Origin: Microglena sp. YARC
Lineage: Eukaryota > Chlorophyta > Chlorophyceae > Chlamydomonadales > Chlamydomonadaceae
Reading direction: 5' to 3'
Assembly (NCBI GenBank): GCA_022414725.1
Contig: CM039466.1
Span: 33,347,174-33,411,173, forward strand
Length of the DNA: 64,000 nt
A program made the translations under genes and the position numbers. This document shows, piece after piece, positions 1 through 12,000 of the stretch (position 1 is the first letter of the stretch; every line of letters begins with the position of its first letter). The notes beneath the pieces are model-generated. The model made no database searches. It saw nothing but the letters and a program-made list of their open reading frames with translations, and was not told the origin of the DNA.

Positions 1-74
1 GAATCGACCCCCTGACCCTGCATCATCAAAGCAATTTGGTGTACCACTAGACCAATTGATTCGCTGAAAGGGGC
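1..74 (-). mobile_element. tRNA-derived SINE (family A), truncated by window edge
   Basis: On the minus strand this reads as the head of the SINE found again near 17.8, 37.5, 46.4, 52.6 and 56.7 kb. It has an A-box-like TTGGTCTAGTGGTA and then a B-box-like GGGTCGATTC at the window edge. The rest lies outside the window. Confidence 0.75.
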
Positions 75-187
75 TGAACTTGTCTTGGAACAGACACTGT
101 AATTTTAATTGTGATCTCTAGAATGGCGTACTTGATGAACAAAAGCTAGCGGTAGTCTTAGATATGTAACCTCTACCCAGGTAGAAA

Positions 188-1281
188 CAGTTTTTTTTTA
201 TACGACGACGCGTCGCCACTCTGTCGCCCCCCCGTCGTCCCTGGGCGACGGAGTGGGTCTGGCTAAATTAGCCAGAATGGGCCTTCCGTCGCCCACTGTG
301 CTACGGAAGACCATTGGCCAAATGGCCTTCCGTCGCCCCCGGTCGCCCATTGCTTTCTTTGCCTACTGCTTCCGTCGCCCACTTCTTTAATGGCTGGAGT
401 TAGTCAAAATAGGAGGGGAAATAGTGGTACTGCAAGAACTCGTAGTGCGAAGACGATTTATCTTACAACGAGCCATGTGAAGACGAAAGCCGAGCTTTAT
501 AACCGCTGGCCTGTTCAAAGTCATCACTTGGACTTGTCGATACCAACATGCAATAACAAAATGCTTCCGAAATCCCCTTAGCAAAAAACCATTCGCAGTT
601 ATTTCCGCTTCCCTACAGCGCCTGCACCACCGAGAGGTGGTCAAGCCATTGGGGGCACCCGCGACAACTCCAGCAGATGCAGAGCTAGATGCGCCTCATA
701 CTGAGGAGGCAGACAATGGATCTGAAGCGCCAACGACCAAACGAAAGCGACTGTAAGTCATTAGTCTTCGAAGTAGACGACCATGTTTCGAGTTGACCGA
801 TTACCTGACGTTGAATCGAATTCGACAACAGGGCTACTGCAGTGTTGGGGCTACCGATGGACCCGAGCATATTCAAGGTGGTGCTGGGTTCGGATACGAA
901 TGAGTGCAAAGCGTGCTCATTTGCTGGTTATCACTCCAAGTTTAAACTAACACTAACACCCACCCAGACTTTTTCTTATGCTATTTGTTGGTTACTAGGC
1001 TAGATGATGATGGGTATATTATTCTGATGGCCTACTTGCCTTCAAACGTTCTCCCTCCGAATAGTGGACAAGTCAATGAGTGTAACATATGTCATTCGTG
1101 TAAAAAATGCATGTTTCCTTAAAGACCCCTAAATCTGCCCCCCCAGCCTCCACCAGAGGGGCGGCAATCCACGCCGCAAGCTACAAAATCAAGTGGGCTA
1201 CGCAACTTTTCTGAAATCAGGCTTCAGTAGCCCACCCTGCTACTCTAACGTGCCTGGAAAAATCTGAAATAAAAAACACTG
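188..1281. mobile_element. Non-autonomous hAT-like DNA transposon, ~1.1 kb
   Basis: The element is bounded by CAGTTTTTTTTAT on the left and AATAAAAAACACTG on the right, which form imperfect terminal inverted repeats. It is flanked by a perfect 8-bp target-site duplication GGTAGAAA (180-187 and 1282-1289). An 8-bp duplication is typical of hAT transposons. The right end and the CGACGACGCGTC motif near the left end recur in the short element at 45702-45924. No intact transposase is visible. A stretch near 840-920 (plus) has a CxxC-like reading that could be a decayed zinc-finger, but this is weak. Confidence 0.7.
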
Positions 1282-1284
1282 GGT

Positions 1285-1410
1285 AGAAATTGAACTTGAA
1301 CTTGGTTACATAGCCTCAGCCAGCAATTTGGCTGTTCGCCGTCTTCGGCAGTCAACACATTCATCAGGAAAATGTAAACGCTAAAAGGCGAACAAATCAC
1401 TTTTTTCTGT
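1285..1410 (+). repeat. Dispersed repeat family F (GAACTTGAACTTGGTTACATA)
   Basis: The segment starts with GAACTTGAACTTGGTTACAT, continues through AGCAATTTGGCTG and a CGCCGTCTTCGGCA hairpin-like stretch. Copies occur at 38123-38240 and 41255-41360 (plus) and 40640-40700 (inverted), with a short piece near 35635. Class unknown. Confidence 0.6.
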
Positions 1411-2809
1411 CCATATTATATTTCCCCCCTGATAGGCAGGTACTTAATTTAAAGACGTAGCACACGCACACTCTGAGAGGGTTTTGAAGTACCCTGCCCA
1501 AGATCATTGAAAGTGAACACCTTGTGAGAGTAATATTTGAACGAGGGGCGATTCAAAGGGTTTTAAAAACAGGGAATTCTTATATCTAGCACTTCGAATC
1601 CCAACGGAATAAACTGAGCACGCCCATGTCCAAAATGAATGGGCACACGGAAAATCATCCAAAATAAGGGGGGTAGTATTTTTGAAGTGTACCGGTAAAC
1701 AAGTACACAGTTAAGCACCTGAATTCTTTATTGCCGAATTGCCGGTTTGGAACTGTGAGTCGGGTTGGCAACTGAAATCGTTGGCAGTAGGGACCAGGGG
1801 GGCCTGGTCAGCATACCCGTATAGTATTGTACCTCCTGCATATTCCTCAACGACCAGTCACGTACTCACGTCAATCATAATCGCAGCCCTTGCTAGCTAC
1901 TTATATTTATTCAACATGGACGGGGATCCAGCGATCCCGTTTATTGGTTCGTCGATTAGCCTGATATCTAAGGAAGAAATCAGATATGAAGGGTGCGTAG
2001 GTGCAGGCTTGGTTCAAGGTCGCGTAGGCTTCTGTTTAACACTTGTGTTGTTTCTACAGAGCTCTATCTAGCATTTCGATGGAGCAAAGATCTATTACAC
2101 TTCAAAATGTGCGCGCGTTCGGCTCAGGTGGGCTTGAATTGCGAGCTAGATGATGTTTCTACAAACTCGTAGCAATGTTGAATTCTTCTATTCTTTCTTT
2201 CAGAGGGAAGAAGACGAGATAACCGCCAGGTCCCTGCTTCAGTTGATGTCTACGAGTTCATCGTTTTTAAAGGTGAGATGCTTATGATTATCTAAAAAGT
2301 GTTAGATAATTGACCAAGGCCCTGCTTTTCACCCCCCATCCCCTGTGCTCCGTCATCACCAGTTCCACCACCATTTGTCTGCCAGGTTGATACAGCTGCC
2401 CCCCCCCACCACACACCCCCACCCCCACGCCCACCCCCACTCCACCTAACCTAGGCATGGTAACCTGCAAGAGCGCATTACCCTGCTGATGTGCATTTAT
2501 CCAAAAATCCATACACACCTGCCTCCCCTGCTGTCCCTGGATCCTTAAAAGCTGTACTAGCCAGTTGAACACTGGTGCTTTTGCTCAGATTGACTCTCTT
2601 GCGCTGTAATCCTTGCCTTTTGTTCGTCAATCATTTGTCTGTAGACAGACCTGAAATATCCCGGGTGTTCTGGCAAGGAAGAGTGTTTCAACGTACTTCA
2701 CCTGCTCATGACACTGATCCTGATGGGTGACCAAGTTGCCTCGCCAAGGTGCTAATGCTGTGTCTGCCCATTGCTCTGCAGCCGATGATATCAAGGACTC
2801 ATCAATAAC
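1411..2809. other. No gene recognised
   Basis: Short open frames only, without recognisable domains or codon bias. A C-rich simple stretch lies at about 2398-2452. I see no RNA gene. Confidence 0.5.
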
Positions 2810-3785
2810 GGTTAGAGATGCGCTTCTATTACTATTACCTGCAGCTTCTAGGTAGCTCCCCTGGCTGGCTATCCAGCCAAATCTGAAGGAGCCGAGGGCC
2901 AAGTGCATGCCAAATTAGAGGCACGAGATGCGCTTTTATGATCAGTACCTGCAGCTTCTAGGAAGCTTCCCTGGCTGGCTATCCAGCCAAATCTAAAGCA
3001 TCCAAGGGCCACGTGCATGCAAAGAAAAAGGCAGGAGATGCACTGCTATTACTATTACCAACAGCTTCTAGGCAGCTCCCCTGGCTGGCTATCCAGCCAA
3101 ATTTAAAACATCCAAGGGCCACACGCATGCCAAGCCAAAGGCAGGAGATGCGCTTCTATTACTATTACCAACAGCTTCCAGGCAGCTTTCCTGTCTGGCT
3201 ATCCAGCCAAATCTAAAGGAGCGTAGGGCCACGTTTATTCCAAGCTAAAAGCAGGAGATACGATTCTATTACTATTACCAGCAGCTTCTAGGCAGTTCCT
3301 CTGGCTGGCTATCAATCAAAATGTAATGCATCCAAGGGCCACATGCATCCCAAGCCAAATGCAGGAGATGCGCTTCTATTACTATTACCAACAGCTTCCA
3401 GGCAGCTATCCTGCCTGGCTATCCAGCCAAATCTAAAGGAGCGTAGGGCCACGTTTATTCCAAGGTAAAGGCAGGAGATACGATTCTATTACTATTACCA
3501 GCAGCTTCTAGGCAGTTCCCCTGGCTGGCTATCAATCAAAATTTAATGCATCCAAGGGCCACATGCATCCCAAGCCAAATGCAGGAGATGCGCTTCTATT
3601 ACTATTACCAGCGGCTTCTAGGCAGCTCTCCTGCCTGGCCATCCAGCCAAATCTAACAGAGCCGAGAGCCACGATTATTCCAAGCCAAAAGCAGGAGATG
3701 CACTTATCTTATTATTACCAGCAGCTTCTAGGCAGCTCCCCTGCCTGGCTATCCAGCCAAATCTAACAGAGCCGAGGGCCACATG
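2810..3785. repeat. Tandem array, ~118-bp unit, about 8 copies
   Basis: Units repeat GAGATGCGCTTCTATTACTA, then a CAGCTTCTAGGCAGCTCCC segment, then CTGGCTATCCAGCCAAATCT, then GGGCCACGTGCATGCCAAG. The central part matches the arm of the hAT-like MITE at 17.2, 29.6, 30.75, 36.15 and 46.1 kb, so the array looks derived from half of that element. Open frames inside it are repeat-derived and not counted as genes. Confidence 0.8.
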
Positions 3786-4084
3786 CATGTATTCTTAATC
3801 ACAAGCGCCTGACCAAGAAGTATTCTCGATCACCTTAGGCTCATTCTTCGTAGTTAGTTTGCAACTTTGCATGCTCCCTGTTACCTAGATTGTAAACCCT
3901 GGAACACATTGTATGCTTCCCTTAATCATTCGTCAATGCTGTCATAGTTGTCATGCATCCATGCGTTCATGCACATGTGCTGGTGTCTCCATCCAGACAA
4001 TGGACCCCGCCTCCACGCTCGCGGGTTGTCCATTTCTTGAAGATATCACGTGGGGATCATCCCTCCCCACTCTCCACCCCTGAC

Positions 4085-4640
4085 AGTTGAGCCCCTAGAT
4101 TATGAGGGGTCTGGACCCTGAGGAGCCCTTAGTGAATGAGGGGCTGTAAAGCATGTTGTGGCGGAGACCCCTTTATTTCCCCCCTTTCCCTCTGAGCCTC
4201 TCCATACCTGAGGTTTGCTTCGAGCTCTTACATTCTGAGAGGGCAAGACCCCAAGGAGCCCTCCGAATATGAGGATCTGTAAAGCATGTTGTGGCAGAGA
4301 CCCCTCTGCCCCCGTCCCTCCCAGCCTCTCCATCCCTGACAGTTGAGCCCCTAGAGTTTTTTTTTTTTTTAGTTGTGAAAGGACTTTCACCCCAGGAGGT
4401 GGGTCTCCCGACACAAACCAGCGACACGGAGGATTCAGTTCGAATGGTGGTGCCACTCCTACAATATGCAAAGTAGGCGCACTAGTATGAGGCGGCTGGA
4501 CCCTCTGGAGCCCTCAGTAAATGAAGAGCTGTGAAGCATGTTGTGGCGGAGACCCCTTTATTCCCCCCCTTTCCCTCTGAGCCTCTTCATCCTTGAAGTC
4601 TGGGCTCCTAAATTCTGACAGGGCAAGACCCCAAGGAACA
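4085..4640. repeat. Degenerate tandem repeat, three units, with a SINE in the middle
   Basis: CATGTTGTGGCGGAGACCCC, CCCTTTCCCTCTGAGCCTCT and similar blocks occur three times (about 4085-4245, 4250-4350, 4490-4640). The retroposon at 4357-4481 interrupts it. Confidence 0.65.
4357..4481 (-). mobile_element. Short retroposon (SINE-like, family D) with A-tail
   Basis: The plus strand starts with a T-run (4358-4371), so the element lies on the minus strand with a poly-A tail. The body contains ATTCGAACTGAATCC, a B-box-like segment. The same element lies in plus orientation at 34443-34577, ending in an A-rich tail. The neighbouring tandem unit at ~4096 carries the uninterrupted sequence CCCCTAGATTATGAGG, which serves as an empty site. 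Confidence 0.6.
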
Positions 4641-5830
4641 AAACAACAACGCCAGCTTGCGCGCTAACACGAAGATTTGAGCGCGAATCCTTGATCGCGA
4701 AGCTTCTCAAACCCCTGCAGACTTGCGACAGCTACGGTCAACAGAAGACAGCTACGGCCAACAAAAAGTAGTAGGTTTGGCTCCGGGTATCCATATAAAA
4801 GGGGTTAGTGTTGTAATGGTCTTCGTTGGATGTTACACAGTGGGCCGTACTGTAAGTAGGGCGGTAGAACCAGGTCAGGTTCTACAGCGGGCCTGTCGGG
4901 TAAAGGCCAGCAGGTAGCACTAGCTGGCATGCGCCTTACTTGTGGCTTGGCCTGGTAGTCACCCAGCCCAGCCACGCAGCGCTCTGGCGTGCCTAAAAAG
5001 ACGTCATGCTACCGCCATATGCAATAGCATAACAGTTAGTGGCCAGCTACGCTGACCCACCCCCAACATACACAACAAGCGTACCCTCACTATACTCTGG
5101 TTCTAACTCTACCCACCCCGGAGTTGGACTGGACCACTAGGTTCGACGTTGCGTCTGCAACGGAGGATATCCTACACCCTGGACATACAAAGGTCTCCCG
5201 GCAGGTTCGTTTCCGCAGTTTTTTTAGTTGTCCATTGAGACAGAACTATACCAAGAGGACATATCGAAAATACATACCGTCCTTGAGATGTCAAGTTAGG
5301 TTATCCTGCTACATTAAAAATGGAAGGGAAATCGTGCAGCCCGATACTAAATATGTTAAACTTCCCAAATGTTACAACTGAGCATATTGCAGCCCGGGAC
5401 TTTACATTCAGGTCATAATCCTTATTATACGTGGTCACTGTTCATCAATATTGGGGGTTGGCCCCCGTGCAAGCAAACGGGCTGCCCCAACCTCACGTCT
5501 CTTAATAAGGAATAATATTTATTTAATGATGCGCCGCTGAACCTGCCATACCCTATAAAGAAAGGATGCTGATCTAGCCTATCCGTCATATTACGCAGTT
5601 ACGACACATAAACATATGTGAAAGTCCTGACACAACTGCTGCTGCAGACTGTCTAAATGCACAACTCCGCTAAGGGTTTGAAACTACCTAACTAAAACCT
5701 ATCTAACTAAGTGAAGCCTTACGATCAAAAATGTCCTCCTCTGGTCCAGTTCATCCCCTGAATTGCTATAACAAATACATGTGCAATAAGTATGAACAAA
5801 GTACTTATGTTGTTATGTGAATGTAAATGT
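4641..5830. other. No gene recognised
   Basis: Two short open frames (4723-4917, 5124-5381) show no recognisable domain. No repeat structure beyond background is evident. Confidence 0.45.
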
Positions 5831-5831
5831 A

Positions 5832-5988
5832 AAAGGTAAAATAAGCCCCATTGTGCGCTTCGCGCAGTTTTTTGCAACCACCTGAGGGCGCAGCAAGCAA
5901 TTTTTGCGCCTTTTGCACTACAAAGCGCAGTTTTGTTCTTTTTAAGAGCGCTTAAGCGCCAGATTATTTGGTCAATGGAAGTACCCTG
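5832..5988. mobile_element. Degenerate copy of hAT-like MITE family 1 (CAGGGTACTA)
   Basis: It contains the GCGCTTCGCGCAG / GGGCGCAGCAAGCAATTTTT body and the terminal GTACCCTG seen in intact copies at 41051, 43989 and 57729. The left end is eroded. It lies just downstream of the poly-hemoglobin stop codon. Confidence 0.6.
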
Positions 5989-6035
5989 ATAAAGAAAAAG
6001 GAGTTAGCAAATGAAGCATCTGTCTCAGTCTCAGT

Positions 6036-9000
6036 CTAGGCAGCAGCAGTGCCGTTCTCAACGAAGGTAAACACCGGCCGCAAGGTAAGCACAACGACCG
6101 TGGCCTCATCAATCAGGGCCTGGGGGACACCCAGCTGCTTCATGGAAGCCACCAGGTGGCCCGCAACAGCGTCAAAGTGCTCCAGACCAAGGCCCTGCTC
6201 ACGAATCATCTTCTCGTGGACCTTGAACATGTTGGTAGCCGCGTACTGCGCACCACTACCAAAAGCCATGGACACAAACTTGACCTACAAACAAAGGCAC
6301 AGGCGGGGAGATGGGTGAGGGGGCAGGTTGACGGGGCAGGTGCGGTGAGAACAACCAAGGGGAAATGGTTGGCAGGGAGGATGGGCTGGTTTGGAGGAGA
6401 GCAAAATGCAGCCAAGCCAAGCTATGGGAGGATAAGAGAAGAGGAGAGAGGAGGCAAGATGAGCCAAAACAGCAACAGAACACAGACCCACACCCACACA
6501 GTCCAAGCTAGCAGGGCAGGAGGGGTGGCAGACCCCAAGCTCACCTGCATGTCCCTCTGCCTCGTCATGTCCACATCCTTGAAGAAGGGGCCAAAGAGGA
6601 TCGGCCAGCACCTTCTTGTAGAAAGCGTCCACAGTGGCCTGCACCGCTGGAGTTCCACCAATGCGGGTAAACAAGGGCTCCTTTAGCTCAGGAGCCTTGG
6701 CTGCCACAGCTGTCTCAGTCTTGGCAGCAGCAGTGCCGTTCTCAACAGGGTCAAACACCGGCCGCAAGGTAAGCACAACGACCGTGGCCTCATCAATCAG
6801 GGCCTGGGGCACACCCAGCTGCTTCATGGAAGCCACCAGGTGGCCCGCAACAGCGTCAAAGTGCTCCAGACAAAGGCCCTGCTCACGAATCATCTTCTCG
6901 TGGACCTTGAACATGTTGGTAGCCGCGTACTGCGCACCGCTACCAAAAGCCATGGACACAAACTTGACCTACAAACAAAGGCACAGGCGGGGAGATGGGT
7001 GAGGGGGCAGGTTAACGGGGCAGGTGCGGTGAGAACAACCAAGGGGAAATGGTTGGCAGGGAGGATGAGCTGGTTTGGAGGAGAGCAAAATGCAGCCAAG
7101 CAGAGCAATGGGAGGATAAGAGAAGAGGAGAGAGGAGGTAAGATGAGCCAAAACAGCAACAGAACACAGACCCACATCCACACAGTCCAAGCTAGCAGGG
7201 CAGGAGGGGTGGCAGACCCCAAGCTCACCTGCATGTCCCTCTGCCTCGTCATGTCCACATCCTTGAAGAAGGGGGCCAAAAGAGGATCGGCCAGCACCTT
7301 CTTGTAGAAAGCGTCCACAGTGGCCTGCACCGCTGGAGTTCCACCAATGCGGGTAAACAAGGGCTCCTTTGGCTCAGGAGCCTTGGCTGCCACAGCTGTC
7401 TCAGTCTTGGCAGCAGCAGTGCCATTCTCAACAGGGTCAAACACCGGCCGCAAGGTAAGCACAACGACCGTGGCCTCATCAATCAGGGCCTGGGGCACAC
7501 CCAGCTGCTTCATGGAAGCCACCAGGTGGCCCGCAACAGCGTCAAAGTGCTCCAGGCCAAGGCCCTGCTCACGAATCATCTTCTCGTGGACCTTGAACAT
7601 GTTGGTAGCCGCGTACTGCGCACCACTACCAAAAGCCATGGACATAAACTTGACCTACAAACAAAGGCACAGGCGGGGAGATGGGTGAGGGGCAGGTTGA
7701 CGGGGCAGGTGCAGTGAGAACAACCAAGGGGAAATGGTTGGCAGGGAGGATGGGCTGGTTTGGAGGAGAGCAAAATGCAGCCAAGCAGAACAATGGGAGG
7801 ATAAGAGAAAAGGAGAGAGGAGGTAAGATGAGCCAAAACAGCAACAGAACACAGACCCACACCCACACAGTCCAAGCTAGCAGGGCAGGAGGGGTGGCAG
7901 ACCCCAAGCTCACCTGCATGTCCCTCTGCCTCGTCATGTCCACATCCTTGAAGAAGGGGGCCAAAAGAGGATCGGCCAGCACCTTCTTGTAGAAAGCGTC
8001 CACAGTGGCCTGCACCGCTGGAGTTCCACCAATGCGGGTAAACAAGGGCTCCTTTGGCTCAGGAGCCTTGGCTGCCACAGCTGTCTCAGTCTTGGCAGCA
8101 GCAGTGCCATTCTCAACAGGGTCAAACACCGGCCGCAAGGTAAGCACAACGACCGTGGCCTCATCAATCAGGGCCTGGGGCACACCCAGCTGCTTCATGG
8201 AAGCCACCAGGTGGCCCGCAACAGCGTCAAAGTGCTCCAGGCCAAGGCCCTGCTCACGAATCATCTTCTCGTGGACCTTGAACATGTTGGTAGCCGCGTA
8301 CTGCGCACCACTACCAAAAGCCATGGACATAAACTTGACCTACAAACAAAGGCACAGGCGGGGAGATGGGTGAGGGGCAGGTTGACGGGGCAGGTGCAGT
8401 GAGAACAACCAAGGGGAAATGGTTGGCAGGGAGGATGGGCTGGTTTGGAGGAGAGCAAAATGCAGCCAAGCAGAACAATGGGAGGATAAGAGAAAAGGAG
8501 AGAGGAGGTAAGATGAGCCAAAACAGCAACAGAACACAGACCCACACCCACACAGTCCAAGCTAGCAGGGCAGGAGGGGTGGCAGACCCCAAGCTCACCT
8601 GCATGTCCCTCTGCCTCGTCATGTCCACATCCTTGAAGAAGGGGGCCAAAAGAGGATCGGCCAGCACCTTCTTGTAGAAAGCGTCCACAGTGGCCTGCAC
8701 CGCTGGAGTTCCACCAATGCGGGTAAACAAGGGCTCCTTTGGCTCAGGAGCCTTGGCTGCCACAGCTGTCTCAGTCTTGCAGCAGCAGTGCCGTTCTCAA
8801 CAGGGTCAAACACCGGCCGCAAGGTAAGCACAACGACCGTGGCCTCATCAATCAGGGCCTGGGGCACACCCAGCTGCTTCATGGAAGCCACCAGGTGGCC
8901 CGCAACAGCGTCAAAGTGCTCCAGACCAAGGCCCTGCTCACGAATCATCTTCTCGTGGACCTTGAACATGTTGGTAGCCGCGTACTGCGCACCGCTACCA

Positions 9001-12000
9001 AAAGCCATGGACACAAACTTGACCTACAAACAAAGGCACAGGCGGGGAGATGGGTGAGGGGCAGGTTAACGGGGCAGGTGCGGTGAGAACAACCAAGGGG
9101 AAATGGTTGGCAGGGAGGATGAGCTGGTTTGGAGGAGAGCAAAATGCAGCCAAGCAGAGCAATGGGAGGATAAGAGAAGAGGAGAGAGGAGGTAAGATGA
9201 GCCAAAACAGCAACAGAACACAGACCCACACCCACACAGTCCAAGCTAGCAGGGCAGGAGGGGTGGCAGACCCCAAGCTCACCTGCATGTCCCTCTGCCT
9301 CGTCATGTCCACATCCTTGAAGAAGGGGCCAAAACAGGATCGGCCAGCACCTTCTTGTAGAAAGCGTCCACAGTGGCCTGCACCGCTGGAGTTCCACCAA
9401 TGCGGGTAAACAAGGGCTCCTTTGGCTCAGGAGCCTTGGCTGCCACAGCTGTCTCAGTCTTGGCAGCAGCAGTGCCGTTCTCAACAGGGTCAAACACCGG
9501 CCGCAAGGTAAGCACAACGACCGTGGCCTCATCAATCAGGGCCTGGGGCACACCCAGCTGCTTCATGGAAGCCACCAGGTGGCCCGCAACAGCGTCAAAG
9601 TGCTCCAGACCAAGGCCCTGCTCACGAATCATCTTCTCGTGGACCTTGAACATGTTGGTAGCCGCGTACTGCGCACCGCTACCAAAAGCCATGGACACAA
9701 ACTTGACCTACAAACAAAGGCACAGGCGGGGAGATGGGTGAGGGGGCAGGTTGACGGGGCAGGTGCGGTGAGAACAACCAAGGGGAAATGGTTGGCAGGG
9801 AGGATGGGCTGGTTTGGAGGAGAGCAAAATGCAGCCAAGCAAAGCAATGGGAGGATAAGAGAAGAGGAGAGAGGAGGTAAGATGAGCCAAAACAGCAACA
9901 GAACACAGACCCACACCCACACAGTCCAAGCTAGCAGGGCAGGAGGGGTGGCAGACCCCAAGCTCACCTGCATGTCCCTCTGCCTCGTCATGTCCACATC
10001 CTTGAAGAAGGGGGCCAAAAGAGGATCGGCCAGCACCTTCTTGTAGAAAGCGTCCACAGTGGCCTGCACCGCTGGAGTTCCACCAATGCGGGTAAACAAG
10101 GGCTCCTTTAGCTCAGGAGCCTTGGCTGCCACAGCTGTTTCAGTCTTGGCCACAGCAGCAGCAGTGCTGTTCTCAACAGGGTCAAACACCGGCCGCAAGG
10201 TAAGCACAACGACTGTGGCCTCATCAATCAGGGCCTGGGGCACACCCAGCTGCTTCATGGAAGCCACCAGGTGGCCCGCAACAGCGTCAAAGTGCTCCAG
10301 ACCAAGGCCCTGCTCACGAATCATCTTCTCGTGGATCTTGAACATGTTGGTAGCCGCGTACTGCGCACCGCTACCAAAAGCCATGGACACAAACTTGACC
10401 TACAAACAAAGGCACAGGCGGGGAGATGGGTGAGGGGGCAGGTTAACGGGGCAGGTGCGGTGAGAACAACCAAGGGGAAATGGTTGGCAGGGAGGATGAG
10501 CTGGTTTGGAGGAGAGCAAAATGCAGCCAAGCAGAGCAATGGGAGGATAAGAGAAGAGGAGAGAGGAGGTAAGATGAGCCAAAACAGCAACAGAACACAG
10601 ACCCACACCCACACAGTCCAAGCTAGCAGGGCAGGAGGGGTGGCAGACCCCAAGCTCACCTGCATGTCCCTCTGCCTCGTCATGTCCACATCCTTGAAGA
10701 AGGGGGCCAAAACAGGATCGGCCAGCACCTTCTTGTAGAAAGCGTCCACAGTGGCCTGCACCGCTGGAGTTCCACCAATGCGGGTAAACAAGGGCTCCTT
10801 TGGCTCAGGAGCCTTGGCTGCCACAGCTGTCTCAGTCTTGGCAGCAGCAGTGCCGTTCTCAACAGGGTCAAACACCGGCCGCAAGGTAAGCACAACGACC
10901 GTGGCCTCATCAATCAGGGCCTGGGGCACACCCAGCTGCTTCATGGAAGCCACCAGGTGGCCCGCAACAGCGTCAAAGTGCTCCAGACCAAGGCCCTGCT
11001 CACGAATCATCTTCTCGTGGACCTTGAACATGTTGGTAGCCGCGTACTGCGCACCGCTACCAAAAAGCCATGGACACAAACTTGACCTGCAAACAAAGGC
11101 ACAGGCGGGGAGATGGGTGAGGGGGCAGGTTGACGGGGCAGGTGCGGTGAGAACAACCAAGGGGAAATGGTTGGCAGGGAGGATGGGCTGGTTGGAGGAG
11201 AGCAAAATGCAGCCAAGCAAAGCAATGGGAGGATAAGAGAAGAGGAGAGAGGAGGTAAGATGAGCCAAAACAGCAACAGAACACAGACCCACACCCACAG
11301 TCCAAGCTAGCAGGGCAGGAGGGGTGGCAGACCCCAAGCTCACCTGCATGTCCCTCTGCCTCGTCATGTCCACATCCTTGAAGAAGGGGGCCAAAAGAGG
11401 ATCGGCCAGCACCTTCTTGTAGAAAGCGTCCACAGTGGCCTGCACCGCTGGAGTTCCACCAATGCGGGTAAAACAAGGGCTCCTTTAGCTCAGGAGCCTT
11501 GGCTGCCACAGCTGTCTCAGTCTTGCCACAGCAGCAGCAGTGCTGTTCTCAACAGGGTCAAACACCGGCCGCAAGGTAAGCACAACGACTGTGGCCTCAT
11601 CAATCAGGGCCTGGGGCACACCCAGCTGCTTCATGGAAGCCACCAGGTGGCCCGCAACAGCGTCAAAGTGCTCCAGACCAAGGCCCTGCTCACGAATCAT
11701 CTTCTCGTGGATCTTGAACATGTTGGTAGCCGCGTACTGCGCACCGCTACCAAAAGCCATGGACACAAACTTGACCTACAAACAAAGGCACAGGCGGGGA
11801 GATGGGTGAGGGGGCAGGTTGATGGGGCAGGTGCGGTGAGAACAACCAAGGGGAAATGGTTGGCAGGGAGGATAGGCTGGTTTGGAGGAGAGCAAAATGC
11901 AGCCAAGCAGAGCCAATGGGAGGATAAGAGAAGAGGAGAGAGGAGGTAAGATGAGCCAAAACAGCAACAGAACACAGACCCACACCCACACAGTCCAAGC

